DNA of 57,451 nt from JBMYYR01 sp049609625 (GTDB lineage Bacteria > Bacteroidota > Bacteroidia > Flavobacteriales > CAJXXR01): the NCBI GenBank assembly GCA_049609625.1, contig JBMYYR010000003.1, forward strand, positions 1-57,451. Direction: 5' to 3'. Numbering within the stretch: position 1 is the stretch's first letter; each line of letters opens with the position of its first letter. This document shows, piece by piece, positions 7,011 to 15,418 of the stretch. The notes below the pieces were generated by a model. The model was not told where the DNA came from. It ran no database searches and worked only from the letters and a program-made list of their open reading frames with translations. The translations under genes were made by a program, and so were the position numbers.

Positions 7011-9281
7011 TTATTTCTTCGTTAGTTTGGCAAATTTGACAATTAAATTTCGGATTTCTCCATCCATAAAACGGACGCTAATTTTAGAATTAGAACCATT
7101 TTCAGTCATATCCACCACTTGTCCGTCTCCAAAACGATGGTGATTAACTTCCATCCCGATACTAAAATCTTTCAGAATGTTACTATCTGAAGATGAATTA
7201 GTTGCGCTCGATAATGGTTTCAATTTTTTAAGATGTCTGGTCTTCGAAATAAAGGTCGAATTTGGCTTATCCGAACTCACACTTTCTTCCCAAGCATCTG
7301 GATTCGACTTGATTTGAGCAAACTGAATATCCAAATACTGAGCGTCGATGTCATCCAAAAATCGGCTAGGTTCTGAATGCTCCAATTTTCCCCAACGGTA
7401 ACGTGAAAGGGCATACGAAAGCGTCGCCCGTTTTTCGGCTCTAGTGATGGCAACATAGAACAATCTGCGCTCTTCTTCCAAAGCTTCGCGGGAATGCAAC
7501 ATACTTTGCGAAGGAAACAGAGATTCCTCTAAACCAACCACATAGACATACGGATATTCCAATCCTTTGGACTGATGAATGGTCATTAAAGACACGTGAT
7601 TGGGGTCGTCTTTGCTTTTGTCGGCATCGGTAATTAGAGCAACTTCTTCCAAAAATGCACCTAAACTCATGTCTTTGCCTTCCTCTTGCTGACCTTCGCA
7701 AAATTCCTGAATGGCGTTTAATAATTCCTCTAAATTGTCTATTCTGGATAAATTTTCTGGAATCAATTCTTTTTTAAATTCCGACAACATCCCTGTTCGG
7801 CTCAAAGCAAATTTGGCGGCTTCAAAAGCAGATTTGGTTTCCGCTTCCACCTGCATCGATTTTATCAACAACAAAAATTGCTTTAGTTTGGAGGACGTTC
7901 CTGAGTTTATTTTTGTTGGATGCTGATGCAATTCTTCAATGGTTTCTAGCCACGGTTTCCCGATGCTATTTGCCAAAACATTGAGCCGATCTTGAGAGGT
8001 TTGCCCGATGCCACGTGCTGGATAATTGATCACTCGCCGTAAAGCTTCGTCGTCTTGCGGATTGACCATCAAACGCAAATACGCCATAAAATCCTTGATT
8101 TCCTTACGTTGATAAAACGACTGACCGCCATAAATACGGTAAGGCATATTGCGCTTTCTCAAGGCTTCTTCCAAAACCCGAGATTGCGCATTGGTCCGAT
8201 ACATGATACAAAAATCGGAATAGAGCGAACTGTCCTCAGCTTGTTGTTGCCAAATCAAACCAGCAATCAATGTGGCTTCCTGATGGTCGCTTTCGGTGCG
8301 GTAGAGCGGTATCAAATCGCCCGCATCGTTGGCTGTCCAGACGTCTTTTTCGAGCTGATCTTTATTTTTTTTGATGACCGAATTGGCGGCTTCAACAATA
8401 GATTTGGTCGATCGGTAATTTTGTTCTAGTCGAATTTCTTTTAGATTTGGATAATCTTTACCGAAATTCAAAATATTATAAATATTTGCTCCACGGAAAG
8501 CATAAATACTTTGAGCATCATCGCCCACCACGCAAATATTTTCAAATTTAGCTGCCAAAGATTTGATTATCAGATACTGAGAATGATTTGTGTCCTGATA
8601 CTCATCCACCATCACGTATTTAAAACGGCTTTGGTATTTATGTAAAACTTCGGGTGCTTTGTGGAACAACTCATTGGTTTTGAGCAATAAATCGTCAAAA
8701 TCCATTGCACCTAATTTGAAACAGGCTTTGCAATAGGCTTCATAAATTTTTCCAAAAAAAGGAATTTTCCGACGTTTGTCGTCTTCCTCAAATTCGGGAC
8801 GAGCCCAATAGGCTTTGTAGGTAATCAGATTATTTTTTAGACTCGAAATTCGACTCTGAATGGCTTTGGCTTTGTAATGATCTTTATCCAGCTCCATCTC
8901 TTTTATAATCTTCGCAATCAGACGTTTAGAGTCATCAGAATCGTAAATTGTAAACTGGCGTGGATAACCCAACACATCAGCTTCTATCCGAAGAATTTTA
9001 GCAAAAACCGAGTGAAAAGTACCCATCCAAAGCGAACGTGCATCCGAAACGCCAATCACTTTGGCAATCCGCTCTTTCATTTCCTTTGCCGCTTTGTTGG
9101 TAAAAGTCAAGGCCAAAATATTGAAGGGATCGACGTTCTTTTTTACCAAATGTGCAATCCGATAAGTCAGCACACGCGTTTTTCCAGAACCTGCACCTGC
9201 AATCACCATTACGGGGCCTTCGGTCTGTACTACAGCTTCTCGCTGAACCTCGTTTAACTCATCTAAATAACTAGAATCCAT
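7011..9281 (-). CDS. uvrD: UvrD/PcrA-type superfamily 1 DNA helicase
   Basis: A 756-residue ATP-dependent 3'-5' DNA helicase for nucleotide-excision repair, mismatch repair or removal of roadblocks in replication. Visible motifs in order: Q motif LNEVQREAV (residues 8-16), Walker A AGAGSGKT (about 28-35), TFTNKAAKEM, the Walker B line FKYVMVDEYQDTNHSQY, motif III GDDAQSIYAFRGA, motif IV LEQNYRS, motif V MTIHQSKGLEYPYVYVVGLEE and motif VI EERRLFYVAITRAE. A C-terminal Tudor-like tail (GMEVNHHRFGDGQVVDM) contacts RNA polymerase in relatives. Length is normal. The stop codon abuts the start of the BtuG-like gene, so the uptake genes appear to be transcribed behind uvrD. Confidence 0.95.
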   Translation of the reverse strand: MDSSYLDELNEVQREAVVQTEGPVMVIAGAGSGKTRVLTYRIAHLVKKNVDPFNILALTFTNKAAKEMKERIAKVIGVSDARSLWMGTFHSVFAKILRIEADVLGYPRQFTIYDSDDSKRLIAKIIKEMELDKDHYKAKAIQSRISSLKNNLITYKAYWARPEFEEDDKRRKIPFFGKIYEAYCKACFKLGAMDFDDLLLKTNELFHKAPEVLHKYQSRFKYVMVDEYQDTNHSQYLIIKSLAAKFENICVVGDDAQSIYAFRGANIYNILNFGKDYPNLKEIRLEQNYRSTKSIVEAANSVIKKNKDQLEKDVWTANDAGDLIPLYRTESDHQEATLIAGLIWQQQAEDSSLYSDFCIMYRTNAQSRVLEEALRKRNMPYRIYGGQSFYQRKEIKDFMAYLRLMVNPQDDEALRRVINYPARGIGQTSQDRLNVLANSIGKPWLETIEELHQHPTKINSGTSSKLKQFLLLIKSMQVEAETKSAFEAAKFALSRTGMLSEFKKELIPENLSRIDNLEELLNAIQEFCEGQQEEGKDMSLGAFLEEVALITDADKSKDDPNHVSLMTIHQSKGLEYPYVYVVGLEESLFPSQSMLHSREALEEERRLFYVAITRAEKRATLSYALSRYRWGKLEHSEPSRFLDDIDAQYLDIQFAQIKSNPDAWEESVSSDKPNSTFISKTRHLKKLKPLSSATNSSSDSNILKDFSIGMEVNHHRFGDGQVVDMTENGSNSKISVRFMDGEIRNLIVKFAKLTKK

Positions 9282-9303
9282 TTGTTTATATTAAAAAATT
9301 AGT

Positions 9304-9690
9304 TTAGGATTTAATGGCAATGCAAGAAATTTCGACATTCACATTTTTAGGCAATTTACTTACCTCAACACATTCACGAGCCGGTGGAATATCTTGAAAA
9401 AAACGAGCATAAACCGCATTGACTTCATCAAACTGATTGAGGTTTTTCATAAAAATGCTGCACTTCACCACGTCATCCAAACTAAAACCAGCTTCTTCTA
9501 CCAAAGCCTTCAAATTCGACAAGACCAATTGACTTTCATCCGTGATATTATCTGGAATATTGAGCTGATTGGTTTTTGGATCAATTGCAATTTGACCCGA
9601 AACAAACAAGTGATTTCCTTTTGCAATAGCCTGATTATAAGGCCCAATTGGCTTCGGCGCATGAGCAGAAACAATAGCTTTTTTCTTCAT
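9304..9690 (-). CDS. ridA: RidA family reactive-intermediate (enamine/imine) deaminase
   Basis: A 128-residue cytoplasmic protein of normal length for the YjgF/YER057c/UK114 family, which forms trimers and hydrolyses reactive 2-aminoacrylate-type intermediates made by PLP enzymes. Family marks include GPYNQAI near residue 17, the strand LFVSGQIAIDP, and the C-terminal PPARECVEVSKLPKNVNVEI, which carries the substrate-carboxylate-binding arginine of active RidA members. It lies 22 bases upstream of uvrD on the same strand and is divergent from the pabA-type gene, with 51 bases between them. Confidence 0.93.
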   Translation of the reverse strand: MKKKAIVSAHAPKPIGPYNQAIAKGNHLFVSGQIAIDPKTNQLNIPDNITDESQLVLSNLKALVEEAGFSLDDVVKCSIFMKNLNQFDEVNAVYARFFQDIPPARECVEVSKLPKNVNVEISCIAIKS

Positions 9691-9694
9691 TTTT

Positions 9695-9721
9695 TTGAAT
9701 AAGTTTAAAACCCTAAATTTG
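9695..9721 (+). promoter_or_regulatory. Bacteroidota-type promoter of the pabA-like gene
   Basis: TTG at 9695-9697 and TAAATTTG at 9714-9721 are separated by 16 bases, slightly short of the usual 17-20. Transcription would start near 9728 and leave a leader of about 14 bases before the TTG start codon at 9742, which supports that start. Confidence 0.6.
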
Positions 9722-9741
9722 TCCGCTAAAATACATATATC

Positions 9742-10320
9742 TTGGCTAAGAAAATCCTTTTGGTAGATTGTTTTGATTCATTTACCATGAATTTGCATCA
9801 TTATATCGAGCAATTTGCTGAGCTTGACCTCCGTCGGGTCGACAAACTTGATTTGGATGAAATTGAGAATTACGATGCCATCGTACTTTCTCCGGGTCCA
9901 AAATTGCCCAAAGATTTTCCGATTTTGGAACAAATTATTCAAAACTATCATCAACACAAACCCATTTTGGGCGTCTGTTTGGGCATGCAAGCTTTAGCTG
10001 ATTTTTTTGGTTTCGAACTCCAACAACTCCAACAGGTCAAACACGGCCTATCAGAAGAATTGATTGACATTGATCATCAATTTCCTCTGTTTCGAGGTTT
10101 GGAACAACCTATTTTCGTCGCGCGCTACCATTCTTGGCAAATTGAACCGTCATCAAAACTAAAACAAGATTTCCATTATTCAACCTTTGCCAAAGACCAA
10201 AGTCTGATGGCATTCCAACACAAAACACTACCTATTTTGGGTGTGCAATTTCATCCCGAATCTATTATGACGCCTCAGGGATTGAAAATGATTGAACATT
10301 GGGTGGGGAGTTTGGATTAA
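9742..10320 (+). CDS. pabA: Glutamine amidotransferase subunit of anthranilate/aminodeoxychorismate synthase
   Basis: A 192-residue class I glutamine amidotransferase that releases ammonia for a chorismate-utilising partner, giving aminodeoxychorismate (folate) or anthranilate (tryptophan). Motifs: LLVDCFDSFTMNLHHYIEQ at the N-terminus, oxyanion strand VLSPGPKLP, nucleophile elbow GVCLGMQAL (Cys at about residue 79), VARYHSWQ, and the catalytic VQFHPESIMTPQG. The reading frame is closed by TAA at 9727, and no ATG fits before the conserved strand. The TTG at 9742 is therefore the start. No component I gene is nearby, so TrpG and PabA cannot be told apart by context; a dual-purpose subunit is possible. 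Confidence 0.85.
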   Translation: MAKKILLVDCFDSFTMNLHHYIEQFAELDLRRVDKLDLDEIENYDAIVLSPGPKLPKDFPILEQIIQNYHQHKPILGVCLGMQALADFFGFELQQLQQVKHGLSEELIDIDHQFPLFRGLEQPIFVARYHSWQIEPSSKLKQDFHYSTFAKDQSLMAFQHKTLPILGVQFHPESIMTPQGLKMIEHWVGSLD

Positions 10321-10366
10321 GAGTATTTTTTTTTTTAAATATTAAACCTTATACGCTCTATTTTAT

Positions 10367-10388
10367 TGTAATTTGCATCAAAATTACA
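10367..10388. promoter_or_regulatory. Perfect inverted repeat upstream of the propeller-protein gene
   Basis: TGTAATTT (10367-10374) and AAATTACA (10381-10388) flank six bases, and the dyad ends 13 bases before the start codon. It may be an operator or a leader hairpin. A very similar dyad lies at 25545-25569. The left arm also resembles a shortened -7 box (TAATTTG). Confidence 0.4.
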
Positions 10389-10401
10389 TTTTAAAGCCCT
10401 A

Positions 10402-12603
10402 ATGCTTACTCTTATGAAAACCAAACAGCATATCAATAAATGGATAAGTAGCATCCTACTCATACTTCTTTCTTCCAATACCTTTGGACAATGTCCTCCT
10501 GAGCCTGTTGTTAGTTTTGATGTACATGCAATTTCATGTGGTACTTTTACATGGATAGATGGCAACGCTTATACTGCTCCAAACTACACAGCAGTAGATA
10601 CTTTTCTGACAGCGAATGGCTGTGACTCTATAGTGATGCTTAATCTTTTTCTTGTTGATACAACTGGTATAGTTCAAAAAGGGATTGATATAGATGGAGA
10701 AGCAGCAGGAGACGCCTCTGGTCATTCAGTAAGCATGCCTGATGCCAACACAGTAGCTATTGGAGCTCCATTGAATGATGAAAACGGCGAAAATGCTGGT
10801 CATGTTCGTGTTTATAGTTGGAATGGCTTTACTTGGCAACAAAAAGGAGCAGATATTAATGGAGATACTGCGGGCGATTGGTTTGGTGTTTCGGTAAGTA
10901 TGCCTGACGCTAATACAATCTCTATTGGAGCTTATCGTAATGATAGTAATGGATCAGACGCAGGACTTGTACGTATTTATAGGTGGAATGGTCTAGCTTG
11001 GCAACAAAAAGGAGTCGATATAAATGGAGAATCAGAGGAGGATGCTTCAGGAAATTCATTAAGTATGCCAGATAGTAACACAATCGCTATTGGGGCGAAT
11101 TACAATGATGGGAATGGACTAGATGCAGGACATGTTCGTATTTACAAATGGAATGGTCTAGCTTGGCAACAAAAAGGTATCGATATTGATGGAGAAGCTG
11201 CAGAAGATCGTTCTGGTCATTCAGTAGATATGCCTGATTCAAACACTGTTGCCATTGGAGCCGTGGGTAATGATGGTGTCCCTGGAGCAGGACATGTTCG
11301 AATTTACCATTGGAATGGTTTAACTTGGCAACAAAAAGGTGAAGATATTGATGGAGAAGCTGGAGGAGATTGGTGTGGTTCTTCTGTGAGTATGCCCGAT
11401 GTAAATACAATAGCTGTTGGAGCTAAATTTAATGATGGTAGTTGGATAGACGCTGGGCATGTTAGAATTTTTTCTTGGGATGGTTTAACTTGGCAACAAA
11501 AAGGAGTTGATATAGATGGAGAAGCTGGAGGAGATTATTCTGGTTGGTCTGTAAGTATGTCTGATTCAAATACAATCGCTATTGGAGCATACGCAAATGA
11601 TAATAATGGGATTAATGCTGGTGATGTACGGATTTATACTTGGGATGGTTTAACTTGGCAACAAAAAGGAGTCGATATAGATGGGGAAGCTGCGGTTGAT
11701 TATGCAGGCTGGTCTGTAAGTATGCCAGACTCCAGTACTGTTGCTATTGGAGCTAAATTTAATGATGGTAATGGAGCAGTTTCAGGTCATGTGCGTATAT
11801 ATCAATTGCTAAATTCAAATTCATACATAAGTACAACAGATACGCAACAAACCTGTGAATCATCCTATACATGGACAGATGGAAACACTTACACAACATC
11901 TAATAATACAGCAACTGATACTTTAATGAGTATTGGAGGTTGCGATTCAATTATAACGCTCAACCTAACCATCAACGCTCCTTCTTATGAAACCGATATG
12001 AAAACGGCATGTAATTCATACACTTGGATAGATGGCAACACCTATACGGCTTCCAACAATACAGCTACACATACTTTGACAAATTCTACTGGCTGTGATT
12101 CTGTTGTAACTTTAGATCTGACAATAACTACATTAAATACCTCCACAACAATCTCAGGAGACACCATTAATTCTAGTGAAGCAGGTACTGGTGTTAATTA
12201 CCAATGGATTGATTGTAATAACGGCAATGCAATTATAAGCGGCGCTATAAATCAAAGTTATCATCCAAACTCTAACGGAACTTACGCTGTTATTCTTAGC
12301 GAAGGGGTTTGTACCGATACTTCTGAATGTGTCACCATTTCTAATATTGGCATAAACGAAAATGAATTCGAACAGTACATCAACGTCTTTCCAAATCCAA
12401 GTAATGGTCTAGTTAATATCGAATTAGGCGACTTAAAAGATGTTCAGGTTAAGGTGTTTAACACAACAGGGCAATTAATTTATCAGAAAACAAACATTAA
12501 CACTTCACTGTATCAATTTAAACTCAACACCGTTCCTGACTTGTATTTTATTGAAGTATATGCCGAAAATGCTTTCCGACGTGTTAAGTTGATTATGGAT
12601 TAA
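10402..12603 (+). CDS. Secreted seven-bladed propeller protein with type IX sorting domain
   Basis: A 733-residue exported protein. The first 30 residues form a signal peptide ending TFGQ; an ATG four codons in (10414) may be the true start. Then comes a roughly 40-residue Cys module (CGTFTWIDGNAYT ... GCDSIVMLNL), seven consecutive 55-residue FG-GAP/integrin-like blades (about residues 90-470), and two further copies of the Cys module. A single immunoglobulin-like stretch follows. The C-terminal type A sorting domain (FPNPSNGLVNIEL to RVKLIMD, about 665-733) directs type IX secretion and surface attachment. The blade repeats carry Asp/Asn-rich loops (DIDGEA, NDGNG) that could bind calcium. 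Likely surface-exposed and adhesive; the partner is unknown. Confidence 0.85.
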   Translation: MLTLMKTKQHINKWISSILLILLSSNTFGQCPPEPVVSFDVHAISCGTFTWIDGNAYTAPNYTAVDTFLTANGCDSIVMLNLFLVDTTGIVQKGIDIDGEAAGDASGHSVSMPDANTVAIGAPLNDENGENAGHVRVYSWNGFTWQQKGADINGDTAGDWFGVSVSMPDANTISIGAYRNDSNGSDAGLVRIYRWNGLAWQQKGVDINGESEEDASGNSLSMPDSNTIAIGANYNDGNGLDAGHVRIYKWNGLAWQQKGIDIDGEAAEDRSGHSVDMPDSNTVAIGAVGNDGVPGAGHVRIYHWNGLTWQQKGEDIDGEAGGDWCGSSVSMPDVNTIAVGAKFNDGSWIDAGHVRIFSWDGLTWQQKGVDIDGEAGGDYSGWSVSMSDSNTIAIGAYANDNNGINAGDVRIYTWDGLTWQQKGVDIDGEAAVDYAGWSVSMPDSSTVAIGAKFNDGNGAVSGHVRIYQLLNSNSYISTTDTQQTCESSYTWTDGNTYTTSNNTATDTLMSIGGCDSIITLNLTINAPSYETDMKTACNSYTWIDGNTYTASNNTATHTLTNSTGCDSVVTLDLTITTLNTSTTISGDTINSSEAGTGVNYQWIDCNNGNAIISGAINQSYHPNSNGTYAVILSEGVCTDTSECVTISNIGINENEFEQYINVFPNPSNGLVNIELGDLKDVQVKVFNTTGQLIYQKTNINTSLYQFKLNTVPDLYFIEVYAENAFRRVKLIMD
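10671..11808 (+). repeat. Seven in-frame ~165-bp blade repeats
   Basis: Seven degenerate coding repeats of about 55 codons, each holding the order KG-(D/N)I-(D/N)GE, SMPD-NT-IAIGA, ND-NG, GHVRIY, W(N/D)G-TWQQ. Seven copies match a complete seven-bladed beta-propeller. The copies have clearly diverged at base level, so this is not a recent amplification. Confidence 0.85.
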
Positions 12604-12692
12604 ATTGGTCTTTTCATTTACACCTAAACTCATTAACATTCAATAGTTTAAAAATCGATCTATATTTTATTCAAATTTCTTCAAAAAATACC

Positions 12693-12722
12693 TTGCAAGA
12701 AATAAAAACAATAGTATCTTTG
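12693..12722 (+). promoter_or_regulatory. Promoter of tRNA-Arg
   Basis: TTG at 12693-12695, a 19-base spacer and TATCTTTG at 12715-12722 give a textbook Bacteroidota promoter. The tRNA begins 18 bases downstream. Confidence 0.8.
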
Positions 12723-12740
12723 CAACGCTTAAAAATTAAA

Positions 12741-12814
12741 GGCCTCGTAGTTCAACTGAATAGAATACCTGATTACGGCTCAGGCGGTTGCAGGTTTGAA
12801 TCCTGCCGAGGTCA
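12741..12814 (+). tRNA. tRNA-Arg (anticodon ACG)
   Basis: A 74-base cloverleaf. The acceptor stem GGCCTCG pairs with CGAGGTC, with one G-T pair. The D stem is GTTC/GAAT. The anticodon stem CCTGA/TCAGG encloses the loop TTACGGC, giving anticodon ACG. The T stem is GCAGG/CCTGC, and CCA is not encoded. A34 should be edited to inosine to read CGT, CGC and CGA. The D loop has A at position 19 where G is near-invariant, and the T loop has T at position 56 where C is near-invariant. The elbow contact 19-56 is therefore A-U instead of G-C, which looks like a compensated double change. Confidence 0.95.
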
Positions 12815-12821
12815 CAAAAGC

Positions 12822-12855
12822 AAAAAACCCATTGAAATTCAATGGGTTTTTTTGA
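12822..12855. terminator. Bidirectional intrinsic terminator between tRNA-Arg and menB
   Basis: CCCATTGAA and TTCAATGGG form a near-perfect hairpin, preceded by six A and followed by seven T. It can therefore stop both the tRNA transcript and the minus-strand men operon ending at 12911. Confidence 0.88.
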
Positions 12856-12910
12856 TTTATTAAGTTTCTAACGTCTATTTTCAATAGCTAAACCAGCTTA
12901 ACAAGCTGAT

Positions 12911-13735
12911 TTAAGGAAACTTAGTGTATTGTTTGAAGTTAGGATCGCGCTTTTCTAAAAAGGCATTTTTACCTTCGTGAGCTTCGTCCATCAGGTAATA
13001 CATCAGTGTGGCATCGCCAGCCAATTGCATCAAACCATGTTGACCATCGAGCTCGGCATTTAAACTTCTTTTAATCATCCTCAATGCCAAAGGGCTTCTT
13101 TTTTGCATTAAAGCACACCATTCTAACACTGTTTCTTCTAGCTTTTCAAGAGGAACAACTTTATTGACCATACCCATTTCAAATGCCTCCTGAGCGGAAT
13201 ATTGTTTACATAAAAACCAAATTTCTCTGGCTTTTTTCTGTCCAACGTGGCGTGCCAAATAATTTGAACCAAAACCACCATCAAACGAACCTACTTTTGG
13301 GCCAGTTTGTCCAAAAATAGCATTTTCTGAAGCAATCGTTAAATCACAAACCACATGTAAAACATGGCCTCCACCAATAGCATAACCATTTACCATAGCC
13401 ACAACGGGCTTAGGAATTTCGCGGATACGTTTGTGCAAATCCAAGACATTGAGACGAGGCACACCATCGCCACCAATATAGCCGCCAACGCCTTTTACGT
13501 TTTGGTCTCCACCCGAGCAAAAAGCCTTGTCGCCAACGCCCGTAAGCACCACAACATCAATGTCGGTACGCTCTCGGCAGATGTCAAACGCATCGAGCAT
13601 GTCGTTGTTGGTTTCTGGCCTGAACGCATTATAAACCTCTGGTCTATTGATTGTTATCTTGGCAATGCCTTCAAAAAATTCAAATTTAATGTCTTCATAG
13701 GATTTGATACTTTCCCATTTTCTCGCTGTTGTCAT
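12911..13735 (-). CDS. menB: 1,4-dihydroxy-2-naphthoyl-CoA synthase
   Basis: A 274-residue crotonase-fold enzyme that closes the second ring of the menaquinone headgroup from o-succinylbenzoyl-CoA in the cytoplasm. It shows the family features FCSGGDQNVKG (about residues 72-82), the oxyanion region VNGYAIGGGHVLHVVCDL (about 115-132) and the catalytic segment FGQTGPKVGSFDGGFGS (about 143-159). Length is typical. It is the last gene of the minus-strand operon nhaC-menI-menF-menD-menB and starts three bases after the menD stop. Confidence 0.96.
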   Translation of the reverse strand: MTTARKWESIKSYEDIKFEFFEGIAKITINRPEVYNAFRPETNNDMLDAFDICRERTDIDVVVLTGVGDKAFCSGGDQNVKGVGGYIGGDGVPRLNVLDLHKRIREIPKPVVAMVNGYAIGGGHVLHVVCDLTIASENAIFGQTGPKVGSFDGGFGSNYLARHVGQKKAREIWFLCKQYSAQEAFEMGMVNKVVPLEKLEETVLEWCALMQKRSPLALRMIKRSLNAELDGQHGLMQLAGDATLMYYLMDEAHEGKNAFLEKRDPNFKQYTKFP

Positions 13736-13738
13736 AAG

Positions 13739-15418
13739 TTATGTTCTAAGGTGTTGAAAAAAGTGTTCTAAGGTTTTTGCTCCTTTTTCGGGAGGTGTTT
13801 TTAGTTCTAAAATAGCTGTTTTCGGCTCGTCCAAAAAGGCCTTAAATTGGCTTTCAAAATCCGCTTCCGAATTGCAAAAATAGTATTCTATTCCGAAAGT
13901 TTCGGCAATTCCTTTAGCTCTTAGCTGATGTGTGGTCGAAAAATAATCTTCTCGTGCAAAACTGTCTTTTGGTCCGGGTATAATTCTGAAAATTTCTCCA
14001 CCAGCATTATTGATAAGAATAATCTTAAAATTTGATGATATGTAGTTGTTCCATAAGGCATTAGAATCGTAAAAAAAACTAATATCACCAGTAATTAAAA
14101 GCTGTTTTTGATCGGGAAATTGACTTGAAAACCCAATCGCTGTAGATGTTGAACCGTCAATACCGCTCGTTCCTCGGTTGCAATAACATGAAAAAGGAAA
14201 ATCCTTAAATAATTGTAAATATCTGATTACAGACGAGTTAGAGGAATGAATAACCGTATCTTTATCTAAAGTTTTAATGATTTTGTTGTAAACATACAAA
14301 TCAGAAAAGTCTAGTTTCTCAAAAAATGATTCCGCTTTTTGATGAAGGGTTTCAGTGAATGCTAAATAGGTTTTAGAATAATCAGATTCAATTCGTTTCT
14401 CTTCTGAAAGCTTTTTTGCAAATAGCTCAAAATCAGCATTAAAGGTTTTAGTTAAGCTAAAAAATACATCCGGATGTTTGCCCGAAGCTTGGAAAGACCA
14501 ATTGTGTTCGATTTTGTTTTTTTGGAACAAAAATTTAATTTTTTTAGAAACAATGGCACCTCCAAGTTGGATAATTACATCGGGAAAAAAATTGGATTTT
14601 AATGCTTCATTTTCTTCTAAAGCCGTCAAAAACACATCAATCGTATGGATTTGCTTGTTCAACTTTAAGTTAGACGTCGATTCACTTAAAACCAAAACAT
14701 CTTGCTGTTCAACTAATTGATTTAGAGTTGATTCTAATGAAGTATTAAGCTGTTGTTGACCAACAATAATGAGCTTTTTTGAGGCTGTTTTCCAGATGTT
14801 TAAAGCGTCATTAAAATCAGGAAATTCTACTTTTGGTGTTTGTCTAATCGAACTAAAAGGAAACTCAAATTGGTTTTGCATCTCATAAAGTGGTTCATCT
14901 AAATGGACATTCAAATGTATTGGACTTTTTTGAGTTTTACAGTTTTCGATATGTTCAAAAATTTGATATTCAAGCTGTTTTAAAGCCTCAACATCTTGCG
15001 TGTCGCCATCAAGCGAAAGTTCAGAACACACGTGATTTGACAATACATGTTCTTGTCTAATCGTCTGACCTTGACCATTATCAATGTTTTTTTTAGGTCT
15101 GTCGGCAGAAAGAATAATGAGTGGAATTTGCTGATAAAACGCTTCGGCTACAGCTGGATAATAATTGAGAACCGCCGAACCCGAAGTGCAGACTAAAACC
15201 ACAGGTTTTTGCTTTGCCAAAGCGATGCCGAGTGCAAAAAATCCTGCCGAACGTTCGTCAACCACCGAATAGGTTTTAAAGTGATTTGGTTTGGCAACAA
15301 AGCTTTGAATAAAAGGCGCATTTCTTGAACCTGGAGAAATCACAACATCAATACTATCAGAGTGTTGCAGTCTTCCCACGAGAAGTTCTACAGCTGGTTT
15401 TGCGGAATAGATGTTCAT
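13739..15418 (-). CDS. menD: SEPHCHC synthase, ThDP-dependent
   Basis: A 559-residue thiamine-diphosphate enzyme that adds the 2-oxoglutarate-derived succinyl semialdehyde unit to isochorismate, the first committed step of menaquinone synthesis. N-terminal elements are VISPGSRNAPF and the cofactor-activating glutamate in VDERSAGFFALGIA. CTSGSAVLNYYPAVAEAF follows. The C-terminal cofactor domain carries NRGTSGIDGSTSTAIGFS and the metal-binding ITGDISFFYDSNALWNN. Its ATG overlaps the menF stop as ATGA (15415-15418), indicating translational coupling. Confidence 0.96.
   Translation of the reverse strand: MNIYSAKPAVELLVGRLQHSDSIDVVISPGSRNAPFIQSFVAKPNHFKTYSVVDERSAGFFALGIALAKQKPVVLVCTSGSAVLNYYPAVAEAFYQQIPLIILSADRPKKNIDNGQGQTIRQEHVLSNHVCSELSLDGDTQDVEALKQLEYQIFEHIENCKTQKSPIHLNVHLDEPLYEMQNQFEFPFSSIRQTPKVEFPDFNDALNIWKTASKKLIIVGQQQLNTSLESTLNQLVEQQDVLVLSESTSNLKLNKQIHTIDVFLTALEENEALKSNFFPDVIIQLGGAIVSKKIKFLFQKNKIEHNWSFQASGKHPDVFFSLTKTFNADFELFAKKLSEEKRIESDYSKTYLAFTETLHQKAESFFEKLDFSDLYVYNKIIKTLDKDTVIHSSNSSVIRYLQLFKDFPFSCYCNRGTSGIDGSTSTAIGFSSQFPDQKQLLITGDISFFYDSNALWNNYISSNFKIILINNAGGEIFRIIPGPKDSFAREDYFSTTHQLRAKGIAETFGIEYYFCNSEADFESQFKAFLDEPKTAILELKTPPEKGAKTLEHFFQHLRT

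Noticed and set aside
7005..7020. Cobalamin riboswitch before the BtuG-like gene
   Set aside because: The gene begins one base after the uvrD stop, so there is no leader that could hold one, and no B12-box-like sequence is seen.
11087..11410. 107-codon minus-strand frame inside the propeller gene
   Set aside because: It is the antisense shadow of the repeated blade code and has no recognisable protein features.
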